The position numbers were made by a program, and so were the translations under genes. This document shows, piece after piece, positions 17,029-26,705 of a stretch of 64,000 bases of DNA. Location: contig UGYN01000002.1 in NCBI GenBank assembly GCA_900457075.1, positions 5,332,001-5,396,000 on the forward strand, in the 5' to 3' direction. This DNA comes from Serratia quinivorans (GTDB taxonomy: Bacteria; Pseudomonadota; Gammaproteobacteria; Enterobacterales; Enterobacteriaceae). The notes under the pieces were generated by a model. That model was not told the origin of the DNA. It made no database searches and saw nothing but the letters and a program-made list of their open reading frames with translations. Numbering within the stretch: position 1 is the stretch's first letter; each line of letters opens with the position of its first letter.

Positions 17029-17910
17029 TTATGACCAGGCTTGCGAAACCAGTGCAAAAGTCTGTGCAAGATGGCAATCCGGTCTATGAGGTGTACCACG
17101 AACCATGATGGTGGGCGTATCCACGCAAGGCAGGCCGCGCTGGTTCAGCCATTCGCCAAGACCGGTGGCCAGCGGCGTATCTACCCGCACGAACTGGCCG
17201 CTGCAGGGGTGGCATAAGGCATCAATCAGGATAACCGCGTCGGCAAGTTCAGGCGCCACCACCGGGCCGATCATGCTGCCATGGCCAAAACGACGGCGCA
17301 AAGCAAAACCGACGGCCATCCCGTGGCGTTCCAGTACCAGCGCCTGCTCGGCGCTGGCCAGTAGATCCGCCAACAATGGCTGACGTCGCAGGCCACTGGC
17401 GGCAAAATCCAGCTCATTCAGTAAGGCAATATCCGATGCTAATGCCGGGCGCAGGAGTAAACCTTCCGGTAAAGGCTGGGCATTGCGCATTGGCAACTCC
17501 CGGCATTGATGCTGCGCCAACGTCCCTTGTTCGATAAACCCCAATTGCCGATACAGCGGTTTTCCCTGTTCAGTCGCTACCAAATGAATCTGATAAGGCA
17601 TCAATGGTGCCATCAGCCGCTGCAACATGGCCCTGGCGATACCTTGCCCCCGGTGCTGCTCGGCAACAATCACCAACCCCAGCGTGGCACGCTGTTCACC
17701 CCACAGCCAGCGCAGCGCACAGCCCACCACCTGCCCTTCGGCCTCGGCTATCACACCGGCACCCAACGACCACGCCTGCTGCCAATCCTCCAGCCGGTGG
17801 GGCCACTGTATCTGTTGCGACAGTTCGAACGCGGCCGGAAGATCCGTGTCGATCATTGGGCGCAGAATAATGCTCGGTTTTTCCTGGGGCACCTTTACCT
17901 CCTGATTCAT
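17029..17910 (-). CDS. GNAT family acetyltransferase with C-terminal YitH/HolE-type domain
   Basis: A 293-residue protein. Residues ~15-140 form a GNAT N-acetyltransferase domain with the acetyl-CoA binding motif EQHRGQGIARAMLQRL and the C-terminal YRQLGFIEQG element. Residues ~150-290 resemble the second, non-catalytic half of YitH/HolE-like acetyltransferases (HGMAVGFALRRRFGHGSMIGPVVA). The substrate is unknown. It is transcribed alone, facing away from the toxin-antitoxin pair. Confidence 0.75.
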   Translation of the reverse strand: MNQEVKVPQEKPSIILRPMIDTDLPAAFELSQQIQWPHRLEDWQQAWSLGAGVIAEAEGQVVGCALRWLWGEQRATLGLVIVAEQHRGQGIARAMLQRLMAPLMPYQIHLVATEQGKPLYRQLGFIEQGTLAQHQCRELPMRNAQPLPEGLLLRPALASDIALLNELDFAASGLRRQPLLADLLASAEQALVLERHGMAVGFALRRRFGHGSMIGPVVAPELADAVILIDALCHPCSGQFVRVDTPLATGLGEWLNQRGLPCVDTPTIMVRGTPHRPDCHLAQTFALVSQAWS

Positions 17911-18023
17911 TTAGCGGCGAAAATCGCCCTATCACAAAGTAGCAAATTCGGTTGTGTCTGGCACATTGCTTATGGTCTTAATATGGACTAAATTTGACAC
18001 ATTCGTTCAGCGAGGAGAGCAGT

Positions 18024-18257
18024 ATGAAAGTTGAAACCATTAGCTATGTAAAGAAACACGCCGCCGCGCTCGATTTGTCTGAACCTATTTTGGTTACGCA
18101 AAATGGCACACCGGCTTATGTGATCGAGTCTTATGAAGAGCGCAAGCAACGGGATGACGCTATTGCCTTGCTTAAATTGCTAACGCTGTCTGAAAAAGAC
18201 AAAAAAGAAGGGAAAGTTTATACCCGCGACCAGTTACTGGCTGATATAGATAACTAA
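18024..18257 (+). CDS. Phd/YefM-family antitoxin
   Basis: A 77-residue antitoxin. The N-terminal half ([33 protein letters not shown]) is the Phd/YefM DNA-binding fold. The charged C-terminal half ([18 protein letters not shown]) should wrap and neutralise the toxin. The start at 18024 follows GAGGAGAG; an upstream in-frame ATG at 17994 would add 10 residues but lacks a ribosome binding site. The toxin gene follows after 22 bp. Antitoxins of this family usually repress their own promoter together with the toxin. Confidence 0.88.
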   Translation: MKVETISYVKKHAAALDLSEPILVTQNGTPAYVIESYEERKQRDDAIALLKLLTLSEKDKKEGKVYTRDQLLADIDN

Positions 18258-18279
18258 TGCGGTAAAAAGGAGATGTTGC

Positions 18280-18612
18280 ATGAAGGAACAGCTTGATATT
18301 GAGTATACCGCAACGGCAAAAAGCACCCTGGTCGAGATTATCCGTCATCTTAAAGCCAATAATGTCCCTCCGATGCCTGTCGTGGGCGAGATCATCACCG
18401 CGTTTGAAGCAAGGGTAAGTCAGTTCTCAACCGGTTGTCAGATATGCCCTGAACTTTTAAAGATTGGCTGCGATAAATACCGTGAATGTAATACGGTAAA
18501 TGGCTATCGCGTCATCTATTCGCTCGAAGATTCACTCATTACCGTGCACGCTTTTCTTGCACAAAAGCAGGATATTCAGCAAATATTATTTAATCGACTG
18601 ATAGCCCCCTAA
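18280..18612 (+). CDS. RelE/ParE-superfamily toxin
   Basis: A 110-residue basic protein with the RelE/ParE fold pattern: an N-terminal strand LDIEYTATAKSTLVEI, two helices, then strands ending YRVIYSLEDSLITVHAFLAQKQDIQQIL. The arginine and the VIYSLED strand correspond to the mRNA-binding sheet of RelE-type nucleases. ParE-like gyrase poisoning cannot be excluded by eye. AAAAGGAG precedes the ATG. It directly follows the Phd/YefM antitoxin, giving a standard type II module. Confidence 0.85.
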   Translation: MKEQLDIEYTATAKSTLVEIIRHLKANNVPPMPVVGEIITAFEARVSQFSTGCQICPELLKIGCDKYRECNTVNGYRVIYSLEDSLITVHAFLAQKQDIQQILFNRLIAP

Positions 18613-18722
18613 GCCCGCAGGGCTCCCTGATACTTCCTCATTTTGCCGCGCAAAAGCAAAGGTTCCCTGTCACCCGCGTTGGCCAAAACTTGCGCCCCCG
18701 CCGATAACCCGTTAGGGTTAAT

Positions 18723-18738
18723 TGTGATTTGCATCACA
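18723..18738. promoter_or_regulatory. CRP binding site upstream of the glycosylglycerate operon
   Basis: TGTGATTTGCATCACA: perfect half-sites, 6-bp spacer, 106 bp upstream of the phosphatase start. Confidence 0.75.
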
Positions 18739-18843
18739 GTTTTAAGGTGCGTGCGGCGATAAATCTCCCTCTCGGTCTCCCGCGTTAAAACAAAGTAATC
18801 CGCCTATTTATCAGCGAATTGTGCACGATAGAATGGAGATGAA

Positions 18844-19674
18844 ATGCTGAAACTGAGTCCCGACCTGTTGATTTTTACCGATCTGGACGGTTCACTGCTG
18901 GATCACCACAGCTACCGCTGGCACGCGGCGCAGCCCTGGCTGGATCGTCTGGCACAGGCCCAGACGCCGCTGATCATCACCACCAGTAAAACCGCCGCCG
19001 AGGTCTGCACGTTGCAACAGCAACTGGGGCTGAGCCACTGGCCCTTTATTGCCGAAAACGGCGCGCAGATTGTTTTTCCCGAGGGATGGCACGACCAACC
19101 CGACTACCCGGCGAAAACCCTGGGGGCCGATTACCACAGCCTGACGGCAACCTTGCGGGCATTGCGCCACCAGACCGGTTTCGCCTTCCAGGGATTTGCC
19201 GATGTGGATGCCGCGACGGTGGCAAACTGGACTGGCTTAACCCTGCCCCAAGCCCGCCAGGCACGGCAACGTGCCGGTTCTGAACCGCTTCGTTGGGCAG
19301 GCACCGATCGCCAACTTGAACACTTTCGCACCCTGCTGGCGCAACACGACCTGCATCTGACTCAGGGGGGACGCTTTTATCACCTGATGAGCCGAGAGGT
19401 CAGCAAGGGCAATGCCGCCCGCTGGCTGGCCGCGCGTTATCAATTAACCCGGCGTCAGCCTTTAACCACCCTCAGTCTGGGCGATGGCCCCAATGACCTC
19501 TCCCTGCTGCACGCCAGCAATCTGGCGGTATTGATCCGTGGCCAGCAGGCCCAGCCGCTTACTTTACCGAACGACTTCTCCGGCCGGCTGTACCGCACGC
19601 AACAGCAAGGCCCACAGGGCTGGTGCGAAGGATTGGATCATTTTCTGCTTAACGGGAGATCTCAACATGAGTGA
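18844..19674 (+). CDS. yedP: Mannosyl/glucosyl-3-phosphoglycerate phosphatase (YedP/MpgP)
   Basis: A 276-residue HAD-superfamily phosphatase, subfamily IIB. Motif I is DLDGSLLD (13-20), motif II the IITTSKT segment, and motif III/IV SLGDGPNDLSLL. The EVCTLQQQLGL and PFIAENGAQIVFP segments are characteristic of MPGP. It removes phosphate from glycosyl-3-phosphoglycerate to give mannosyl- or glucosylglycerate, a compatible solute. The stop overlaps the glycosyltransferase start by 8 bp, so the two steps are tightly coupled. E. coli keeps a yedP gene but no synthase, so the pair here makes the function far more interpretable. Confidence 0.87.
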   Translation: MLKLSPDLLIFTDLDGSLLDHHSYRWHAAQPWLDRLAQAQTPLIITTSKTAAEVCTLQQQLGLSHWPFIAENGAQIVFPEGWHDQPDYPAKTLGADYHSLTATLRALRHQTGFAFQGFADVDAATVANWTGLTLPQARQARQRAGSEPLRWAGTDRQLEHFRTLLAQHDLHLTQGGRFYHLMSREVSKGNAARWLAARYQLTRRQPLTTLSLGDGPNDLSLLHASNLAVLIRGQQAQPLTLPNDFSGRLYRTQQQGPQGWCEGLDHFLLNGRSQHE

Positions 19675-20881
19675 ATTTTACCAGGACGGCATCATCACCA
19701 ACTTCCACAATCTGGCCCAACGTGACTTGGCCGAGCTGGAATATGAGCTGCAAGTGTTCTCCGGCCGCAACACCATGGGGTTGATTTTGCCTTCACTCTA
19801 TTCCGAGCTGGAGGGCCCCGCGCTGGACAAGATCGTCGATACGCTGGCACAGGTGCCCTATCTGGAGGAAATCGTGATTGGCCTGGATCGCGCCAACCAT
19901 CAGCAATTTCTGCACGCCAAAGCCTTCTTCTCGCGCCTGCCACAGCGCCACCGGATTTTGTGGAATGATGGGCCGCGCCTGACGGCGATTGCCGAACAGC
20001 TCAGCGCCGAAGGACTGGCACCCAACGAGCCGGGCAAAGGCCGCAACGTATGGTTCTGCGTCGGTTATACCCTGGCATCGCGCCGCAGCAGCTGTGTGGC
20101 GCTGCACGACTGTGACATTGTCACCTATAATCGTCGCATGCTGGCGCGTCTGCTGTACCCGGTGGCCAACCCGCAGTTTCATTACGACTTCTGCAAGGGC
20201 TATTACGCCCGGGTGGCTGGCGGCAAGCTGAATGGCCGCGTGGGTCGGTTGCTGGTGTTTCCGCTATTGAAATCACTGCAAAAGGTCTATGGCAACTCGG
20301 ATTTTCTCGACTATCTGCGCAGCTACCGCTACCCGCTCTCCGGTGAGTTCGCCATGCGCACCCATATCCTCAATGACTTGCGGATTCCCAGCGATTGGGG
20401 ACTGGAGATTGGCGTACTGTCGGAAATCCACCGGAACACCGCCACCAACCGAATTTGTCAGGTCGATATCGCCGACCATTACGACCACAAGCATCAGCCA
20501 ATGTCGGAGGATGATCCGAACACCGGCCTGCAACGTATGGCGAGCGACATTACCAAGGCGTTGTATCGCAAGCTGGCGATCCAGGGGGTGCCGATCACCA
20601 GTGATTCTTTCCGCGTGCTGCGCGCCACTTATTACCGCACCGCATTGGATATGATCGACGCCTTCGAGCACGACGCCAAAATGAACGGCCTGGGTTTCGA
20701 TCGTCACAGCGAAGAATCGGCGGTCGAACTGTTCTCCCGAGTCATTTCTCAGGCGGGCCACGCCTTTAGCGAAAATCCCGGTGACAAACCCTTTGTGCCT
20801 AGCTGGAACCGCGTACAGTCCGCCTTCCCGGACATCCTGCAACGGCTGTATGACGCAGTGGAGCAGGATAACCAGCAGTAA
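19667..20881 (+). CDS. Glucosyl/mannosyl-3-phosphoglycerate synthase-like glycosyltransferase
   Basis: A 404-residue GT-A glycosyltransferase related to GpgS (GT81). The N-terminal Rossmann region is followed by the metal-binding HDCDIVTY (147-154), then YPLSGEFAMR and DWGLEIGVLSEI, which match the acceptor and catalytic regions of glucosyl-3-phosphoglycerate synthases. It is expected to join a nucleotide sugar to 3-phosphoglycerate; the adjacent HAD enzyme then dephosphorylates the product. I chose the ATG at 19667 because GGGAG precedes it; a longer in-frame opening at 19538 lies inside the phosphatase gene. A strong terminator follows directly. Whether glucose or mannose is used cannot be told by eye. 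Confidence 0.82.
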   Translation: MSEFYQDGIITNFHNLAQRDLAELEYELQVFSGRNTMGLILPSLYSELEGPALDKIVDTLAQVPYLEEIVIGLDRANHQQFLHAKAFFSRLPQRHRILWNDGPRLTAIAEQLSAEGLAPNEPGKGRNVWFCVGYTLASRRSSCVALHDCDIVTYNRRMLARLLYPVANPQFHYDFCKGYYARVAGGKLNGRVGRLLVFPLLKSLQKVYGNSDFLDYLRSYRYPLSGEFAMRTHILNDLRIPSDWGLEIGVLSEIHRNTATNRICQVDIADHYDHKHQPMSEDDPNTGLQRMASDITKALYRKLAIQGVPITSDSFRVLRATYYRTALDMIDAFEHDAKMNGLGFDRHSEESAVELFSRVISQAGHAFSENPGDKPFVPSWNRVQSAFPDILQRLYDAVEQDNQQ

Positions 20882-20886
20882 ACGCC

Positions 20887-20908
20887 CCCGCCGCCCGGCG
20901 GGTTTTAC
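20887..20908 (+). terminator. Rho-independent terminator of the glycosylglycerate operon
   Basis: CCCGCCG-CC-CGGCGGG followed by TTTTACTTTTG, six bases after the synthase stop. Confidence 0.9.
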
Positions 20909-21005
20909 TTTTGTTCACCGATTTCGCCCAGCAGCCTCTGATAACCGGTGTTATTATTACTCTGCTCAATAAATTCCTCCCAATTCAAAGTGGTACGACA
21001 AGCTG

Positions 21006-22226
21006 ATGGAAGCGTGGAAACTCAATCTGATCTCAGTCTGGCTCGGCTGTTTCTTTACCGGGCTGGCGATGAGCCAAATCCTGCCTTTTCTACCGCTGTA
21101 CGTCGAACAGCTCGGCGTCAGTGGCCACCAGTCGCTGAGTATCTGGTCCGGACTGGTGTTCAGCGGCACCTTTTTGGTTTCGGCGCTGGTATCACCGCTG
21201 TGGGGCAGCCTGGCAGACCGCAAGGGCCGCAAGCTCATGCTGCTGCGTGCTTCGTTGGGAATGGCGGTCGTGATTGCGCTGCAGGGTATGGTGACCAGCG
21301 TTTATCAGCTGTTTGCACTGCGCGCACTGATGGGGCTGACCTCCGGTTATATCCCCAATGCCATGGCGTTGGTCGCTTCGCAGGTACCGCGTGACAAAAG
21401 CGGCTGGGCTTTGGGCACTTTGTCTACCGGCCCGGTGACCGGGGTGATCGTTGGCCCACTATTGGGTGGCCTGATGGCCGACCATCTGGGGCTACGCGTG
21501 GTGTTTTTCGTCACCGCCGTGCTGATGTTTGTCAGTTTCCTGATTACCCTGTTCCTGATAAAAGAACGCCATATCGAGGTAAAAAAAGCCGATCGATTAA
21601 GCGGCAAAGCGGTATTCCAGTCGCTGCCCTATCCGGCGCTGATTGTGACCTTGTTTGTCAGCACTCTGATGATCCAATTGGCCAACTCATCGATCAGTCC
21701 GATACTGACGCTGTTTATCAAGGATTTGTCCGGTGATAGTGGCAACCTGGCCTTTATTAGCGGCATGATCGCCGCCGTTCCTGGCGTTGCCGCATTGATG
21801 TCTGCCCCGCGTCTCGGCCGGCTTGGCGACCGTATCGGCACCGCACGCATTTTGTTGGCCGCATTAGGATTGACTACGGTGCTATTTGCCATCATGGCCT
21901 GGGTGGAAACGCCGCTCCAGTTGGGGATCCTGCGTTTTCTGTTGGGGTTTGCCGATGGCGCCTTGATGCCTGCCGTGCAGACGCTGCTGCTGAAGTACTC
22001 TTCCGATCAGGTCACCGGACGCATCTTCGGCTATAACCAGTCGTTTATGTATCTCGGTAACGTGGTGGGGCCGCTGATTGGCTCTGGCGTTTCGGCGCTG
22101 ATGGGCTTCCGCTGGGTGTTTGTGGTCACGGCGGTGCTGGTGCTGATTAACTGCCTGCAACTGCGCAGCCAGTTTAACAAGGTCGAAGCGAAGTCCTCTC
22201 CCTCCGGCCAAGAGGGAGAGCGTTGA
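21006..22226 (+). CDS. mdtG: MdtG multidrug efflux MFS transporter
   Basis: A 406-residue major-facilitator protein with 12 predicted TM helices. It closely follows E. coli MdtG ([34 protein letters not shown] at the N-terminus, the loop motif [10 protein letters not shown] between TM2 and TM3, then [23 protein letters not shown]). It exports drugs such as fosfomycin and deoxycholate in E. coli. A hairpin CTCTCCCTC/GAGGGAGAG overlaps the 3' end of the gene and probably acts as the terminator against the convergent glyoxalase gene. Confidence 0.93.
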   Translation: MEAWKLNLISVWLGCFFTGLAMSQILPFLPLYVEQLGVSGHQSLSIWSGLVFSGTFLVSALVSPLWGSLADRKGRKLMLLRASLGMAVVIALQGMVTSVYQLFALRALMGLTSGYIPNAMALVASQVPRDKSGWALGTLSTGPVTGVIVGPLLGGLMADHLGLRVVFFVTAVLMFVSFLITLFLIKERHIEVKKADRLSGKAVFQSLPYPALIVTLFVSTLMIQLANSSISPILTLFIKDLSGDSGNLAFISGMIAAVPGVAALMSAPRLGRLGDRIGTARILLAALGLTTVLFAIMAWVETPLQLGILRFLLGFADGALMPAVQTLLLKYSSDQVTGRIFGYNQSFMYLGNVVGPLIGSGVSALMGFRWVFVVTAVLVLINCLQLRSQFNKVEAKSSPSGQEGER

Positions 22227-22233
22227 TTAACGG

Positions 22234-22671
22234 TTAATCACGTAACCAGGGGGTAAAGGTCACGCCGATCAACAGCCCTTCCGGGCTGAGCAACCGGGTA
22301 ACGCTCTGGCCCCAGGGTTCTTCACGGTTGGCGATCAACAGACGATAACCGCGATCGATCAATCCCTGAGTCGCCAGTGCCATATCGGCAACGTCAAATT
22401 CCATCCAGGCCTGCGGCACCGGCAAATCGGCCGGCCATTGATCGCTGCCGAAGCAGGACTGTGCGGCCTGCGCCAAAGGCCACAGGGCGAAGTGTTTAAC
22501 CCCCTCCAGTGCGCCATGTTCGGTCAGAAAATAATCGGCATTGCCGTCCATGGGCTTCAGCGGCAGCCCCAGCGCGTCAGCGTAGAACGCCTTGCTTTGT
22601 TCCGTATGCTGGGTAATCGGCCCAAATCCGGCGATAAACAACACGCCCAGTCCTGCGAACTGCTGTTCCAT
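22234..22671 (-). CDS. Glyoxalase/VOC-superfamily protein
   Basis: A 145-residue protein with two beta-alpha-beta-beta-beta units of the vicinal-oxygen-chelate fold (FYADALGLPLKPMDGNADYF and LIDRGYRLLIANREEPWGQSVTRLLSPEGLLIGVTF). No metal ligand set can be assigned with certainty. It lies 18 bp downstream of the AraC-type gene on the same strand and is probably co-transcribed with it. The substrate is unknown. Confidence 0.75.
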   Translation of the reverse strand: MEQQFAGLGVLFIAGFGPITQHTEQSKAFYADALGLPLKPMDGNADYFLTEHGALEGVKHFALWPLAQAAQSCFGSDQWPADLPVPQAWMEFDVADMALATQGLIDRGYRLLIANREEPWGQSVTRLLSPEGLLIGVTFTPWLRD

Positions 22672-22689
22672 GTTCTCTCCTGTTGGCTA

Positions 22690-23559
22690 TCAACGCCCCT
22701 GACGCATTTGCGTTGGGGAAAATCCATAGGCCGCCTTGAAGCGGTTGCTGAAATGGCTGGAGGAACTAAAACCGCACTCCAGCGCAATCTGCGTCAGTGG
22801 CAGCAGGCTGTGGCGCAGCAGTTTTTCTGCCTGCTGCAGCCGCGCGCGCATCACAAACTGGTGTGGTGCCAGGCCCGTGTCATGTTTGAACATCCGGGCA
22901 AAATGGAACTCACTCAGCCCTGCCTGTGCCGCCAGGTCTGCCAGCAACAACGGCTGGTCGAGATGCTGCTCAATATACCCTTTCACCCGTTTGGCGACCG
23001 CCGGAGCCAGACCGCCGCGGACCTGCGGTAACGCCCATTGCAATTGGCTGTAACGCTGGATCAGGTGTGACATCAGCAGGGTTGTGGCGCTGCTGAGTGC
23101 CAGTTGATTGGCGCGCTCATGCCAGTCGCAGTTGAGTAAAAACTGGCGATACAGCAGTGTGATCTGCGGATCCTCGCCAAAAGCGGAGGGTTCGAGATTG
23201 ATTGCCGCCGGGCTGCGATCCCAGGTTTGCTCTGCCACCTGACGCAAATGCTGGTCGGTGCAGTAAAGGTGCACGAAAGACAAATCGCTGCGCACGTCCC
23301 AGGTAGATTCATACTGGCGCGGCATAATGCAGAAGCGATCCGGCCCGCCGCCGTTCTTCCAGCCACCGGGCACTTTTTGATAGCACTCATAACCGTCGGC
23401 AATATACAGACTCAGAGTATGGTGATCGGCGCTTTCCTGGGTAATTCGGTCATTGCAGTTGGACCAGGCGGCCAGTTCCACGCCGGAACCCAGCTGCACG
23501 CTGTTGTGCAACCGCGCTTTATGTTCCCGCAGTGTTTCAAACGCCTTGTAGCCGGACAT
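22690..23559 (-). CDS. AraC-family transcriptional regulator
   Basis: A 289-residue regulator. Residues 1-~170 form the cupin-type sensor domain (SLYIADGYECYQKVPGGWKNGG). The C-terminal ~100 residues carry the two AraC helix-turn-helix motifs (LADLAAQAGLSEFHFARMF and LTQIALECGFSSSSHFSNRF). The ATG at 23557-23559 is preceded by AAAGGGGAC; a longer in-frame opening is unlikely. It is divergent from the EamA exporter gene and upstream of the glyoxalase gene, so it probably regulates both. Confidence 0.88.
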   Translation of the reverse strand: MSGYKAFETLREHKARLHNSVQLGSGVELAAWSNCNDRITQESADHHTLSLYIADGYECYQKVPGGWKNGGGPDRFCIMPRQYESTWDVRSDLSFVHLYCTDQHLRQVAEQTWDRSPAAINLEPSAFGEDPQITLLYRQFLLNCDWHERANQLALSSATTLLMSHLIQRYSQLQWALPQVRGGLAPAVAKRVKGYIEQHLDQPLLLADLAAQAGLSEFHFARMFKHDTGLAPHQFVMRARLQQAEKLLRHSLLPLTQIALECGFSSSSHFSNRFKAAYGFSPTQMRQGR

Positions 23560-23736
23560 CGCCGTCCCCTTTTTCACCCATCCACCCAGTGTAGAGAGTG
23601 GCGCAGCGCCACACCAGCCGTCAGCCCGCGCTTTTGCCAAAAAAAGCGCAAGAATATGCAATTGTACGCAAAGCGCTGAAAGCACGCCGACAGGCAACGA
23701 CGGATACTGAGCCGGTCTATTTTGCTGGAGTCTATT

Positions 23737-24643
23737 ATGAACACTCTGCTGTACCTTGCCGTGGTGCTGATTTGGGGCACCACCTGGATTGCGATTACCC
23801 TGCAGCAGGAAGGCCCGGTGGCTATTCCCGTGTCCATCAGTTACCGCTTTGTGGTCGCCGCGCTGGTGATGTTGGTTATTTTGCTACTGGCGCGCCGCCT
23901 GCGCCGCATTACGCTGCGTGACCATCTGTTTTGCATCCTGCAAGGCTGCTGTGTGTTCGGGTTCAACTTTTACTGCTTCTACCATGCGGCGGCCTATATC
24001 AGCAGCGGGGCTGGAATCGGTGATTTTCTCAATGGCAGTGCTGTTCAACGCGGTCAACGGGTTGATTTTCTTTCGGCAACGTCCCAGCCCGAACCTGCTG
24101 CCGGCGGCGGTGCTGGGTATCACCGGGATCGTCGCCCTGTTCTGGCAAGATCTGGTCGCCACGCAAATGGCGCCGGAGCTGTTGAAAGGCATTGGGCTGA
24201 GCGCACTGGGTACCTACGGTTTCTCTTTGGGCAATATGATCAGTTCCCGCCACCAGCGGCGCGGGCTGGATATTCTGTCTACCAATACCTATGCCATGAG
24301 CTATGGCGCTATCCTGATGGCGCTGATCGCCCTGGCCCAGGGTGCGTCATTCCAGATTGAGTTCAGCACTCGCTATATCGGCTCGCTGCTGTACCTGGCG
24401 ATTTTCGGTTCAGTGATTGCCTTTGCCGCCTATTTCAGTCTGTTGGGCCGTATTGGTGCCGGGGCCGCAGCCTACAGCACCCTGTTGTTCCCCCTGGTGG
24501 CACTGAGCATTTCGACAATTTATGAAGGCTACCAGTGGCACCTGAATGCGGTGATTGGCCTGTGCCTGATCCTGCTGGGTAATCTGGTGATGTTCGCCAA
24601 ACCGGGCCGGTTCACTGGGTTATGGCGACGCCGGGCGGTGTAA
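23737..24643 (+). pseudogene. EamA/DMT-family exporter, one frameshift
   Basis: A drug/metabolite transporter with about 10 TM helices. The first half (MNTLLYLAVVLIWGTTWIAITLQ...YHAAAYISSG) is in one frame and the second (LESVIFSMAVLFNAVNGLIFF...) in another. Deleting one G of the GGGG run at 24007-24010 joins them into a 301-residue protein of normal length with both EamA repeats. GGAG lies just before the ATG at 23737. It is divergent from an AraC regulator and followed by a clear terminator. A run-length error in the sequence is a plausible alternative to real loss of function. Confidence 0.8.
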
Positions 24644-24654
24644 AATAAGTAAAT

Positions 24655-24677
24655 AACGCCTTCTGGAAGGCGTTTTA
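24655..24677 (+). terminator. Terminator after the EamA exporter
   Basis: AACGCCTTC-TG-GAAGGCGTT followed by TTATCC, 11 bp after the stop. Confidence 0.85.
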
Positions 24678-24765
24678 TCCTGTTCTAAACGATCACAAGT
24701 GAATCCCCCTCTTTATTATAACCAATAAAAATTAACAATTAATGCTGAAAGCCTGAGATCAGCAT

Positions 24766-24779
24766 TGACATTCATGTCA
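24766..24779. promoter_or_regulatory. Operator-like inverted repeat upstream of the dehydrogenase operon
   Basis: TGACA-TTCA-TGTCA is a perfect 5-bp inverted repeat about 86 bp before the cytochrome gene start. The regulator is unknown. Confidence 0.3.
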
Positions 24780-24864
24780 TCAAATCAATACATTTAATAC
24801 TAAACCGTTACAGTATTATGGTAATTTTTTGTATTTTATTAACCAATTGGTTTGGAAAACAAAG

Positions 24865-26154
24865 ATGAGCAATAAGATCCCTCATTTAATGATAAAGATC
24901 CTCGCCGGTTTTATCGTCACGGCAATCTCTTTATCTACTTCTCTGAGTTACGCTGAAGTTGTCGATGCAGGTAAGGATCTCAGGCTGATAAAAGGCCGCT
25001 ATTTAGCTATCGCCTCTGACTGTGTAGCCTGTCACACGGCATCCGGAGGCAAACCTTTCAGTGGCGGCTTAGCCATGCCTCTGCCGATGGGAAATATCTA
25101 TTCTACCAACATCACGCCAGATAAAACCTACGGCATTGGCGAATATTCACTGGACGACTTCAAGAAAGTGTTGCGTGAAGGTATCAGGCGCGACGGCTCG
25201 AATCTTTATCCGGCAATGCCATTCCCGTCTTATACCAAACTGACTGATGATGATATTTTCCAGCCTTTATGCCTATTTTATGCATGGCGTTGAACCTGTT
25301 AATCAAGAAAATAAGGAGCCCGACTTCCCGTGGCCACTCACTATGCGCTGGCCGCTGATCGCATGGAATACCCTGTTCCTGGAAAAAGGCGCTTATCAAT
25401 ACAAATCTGACCGGAGCCCAGAGTGGAACCGTGGCGCTTATTTGGTACAGGGCGCGGCGCACTGCGGCTCCTGTCATACCCCCCGCGGGCTAGGCATGCA
25501 GGAAAAAGCCTATGACGAAAGCCAGAAAGGTTTCCTGGCCGGTGCGAAGATTGGCGGCTGGGAAGCTTTTAACATCACCAGCAACATGGCCTCGGGAATC
25601 GGTAGCTGGTCACAGCCGGAGATCGTGCAATATCTTAAAACCGGCAATGTGCCGTTTAAAGCTCAGGCTGCCGGTTCAATGGCTGAAGCGGTCACCCATA
25701 GTTTTAGCAAAATGGACGATGCGGACCTACAGGCTATCGCTTTGTATTTAAGAGATTATACCGTCCGTAGGTGATAACCAAACACGACCTCGCTCATCAA
25801 AGATTCAGCCAATTAGAAAATAACGATCCCACCGGAGCCAACGTTTACCTAAACAACTGCGCCAGTTGCCATGGCAGAACAGGCAGCGGAACAACGGACG
25901 GCTATTACCCTTCCATGGTCGGCAACAGCGTTGTCGGTGCCATGGGACACCAACAATCTGATCAAAGTCATCTTACAACGGTGCCGAGGTGAACAATGGC
26001 AAGGAACACTACTTCATGCCCCGCGTTTGCCGACCAATTAAGGCAATGAGCAAGTGGCACAACTGGCTGAATACCTGGTGGAAAGTTTTGCAGGGCACAA
26101 GCTCACCGTGGACCGCCGAATCAGGTTAAAAAGCTCCGTGATTCCAGCAATTAG
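24865..26154 (+). pseudogene. Tri-haem cytochrome c subunit of an FAD sugar/polyol dehydrogenase, multiple frameshifts
   Basis: Signal peptide (MSNKIPHLMIKILAGFIV...), then three haem sites in order: DCVACHT, HCGSCHT and NCASCHG. Family segments such as YPAMPFPSYTKLTDDD and WNRGAYLVQGAAHCGSCHTPRGLG match the intact cytochrome at 38.7 kb, but they fall in different frames. Switches are needed near 25258, 25765, 25940, 25975, 26028, 26042 and 26100. The total span, 1290 bp, equals 430 codons, the normal size, and the reconstructed end NQVKKLRDSSN fits the family. This density of indels is far higher than elsewhere in the window, so genuine decay or a locally poor sequence are both possible. The subunit would pass electrons from the flavoprotein to the quinone pool. 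Confidence 0.8.
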
Positions 26155-26164
26155 GACGTCGTAT

Positions 26165-26685
26165 ATGAAAAATAAATCGAGCTATGGCTCTATCCGACGT
26201 CGCCTGCTGAAAAGCAGCGCTATCGTGGGCCGCCACCTTGCTGTCTATCAATGTCGTTTCAGCCCCGCTCAAGTTGTGTGGATGATAGACCTGGTGTGGA
26301 TGCCTTTTTGAAACTGGCCCGGTTGCTGACCAACAGGCCGACACTCGAACCCGCATTTTCCGCCGCTATGTATTCGGCCCTGGTCTCCCATACGGAGCAG
26401 TTTAATCACCGCCTCAACACCCTGGAAAAAGCGCTGTCTATCAGCGGCGCGCAAGATGTTCAATCCTTCATTTCTGCCCTTTCCTCCGAGGATGAAAACC
26501 GAAAACTGGCGTTGCTTATTATAGAAAGTTTTTATACCGGCAATGTTGGGCGCGGTCGCCAGGCGGTAGTGGTGAGTTATGAAAAGGCATTGATGTTCCA
26601 AAAGACCATTGATGTCACCGTGATCCCTACTTATATCCGCGCCCAGCCTAATTACTGGGTGGCTACGCCAAATTTAGACAATTAA
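26165..26685 (+). pseudogene. Small (gamma) subunit of an FAD sugar/polyol dehydrogenase, two frameshifts
   Basis: Starts MKNKSSYGSIRRRLLKSSAIV, a twin-arginine signal typical of the small subunit that carries the folded flavoprotein across the membrane. Removing one G near 26229 gives AATLLSINVVSAP. A second single-base removal near 26270 joins this to DDRPGVDAFLKLARLLTNRPTL and the intact C-terminal domain ending NYWVATPNLDN. The result is 172 residues, close to the ~168 of the Burkholderia FAD-glucose dehydrogenase gamma subunit. It sits between the cytochrome gene (10 bp upstream) and the flavoprotein gene. Confidence 0.75.
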
Positions 26686-26705
26686 AAATTTATAGTGAGC
26701 AAACT

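Noticed and set aside
26054..26311. An 85-codon frame bridging the cytochrome and small-subunit genes
   Set aside because: It only exists because frameshifts leave the end of the cytochrome in the same frame as the Tat-signal start of the next gene.
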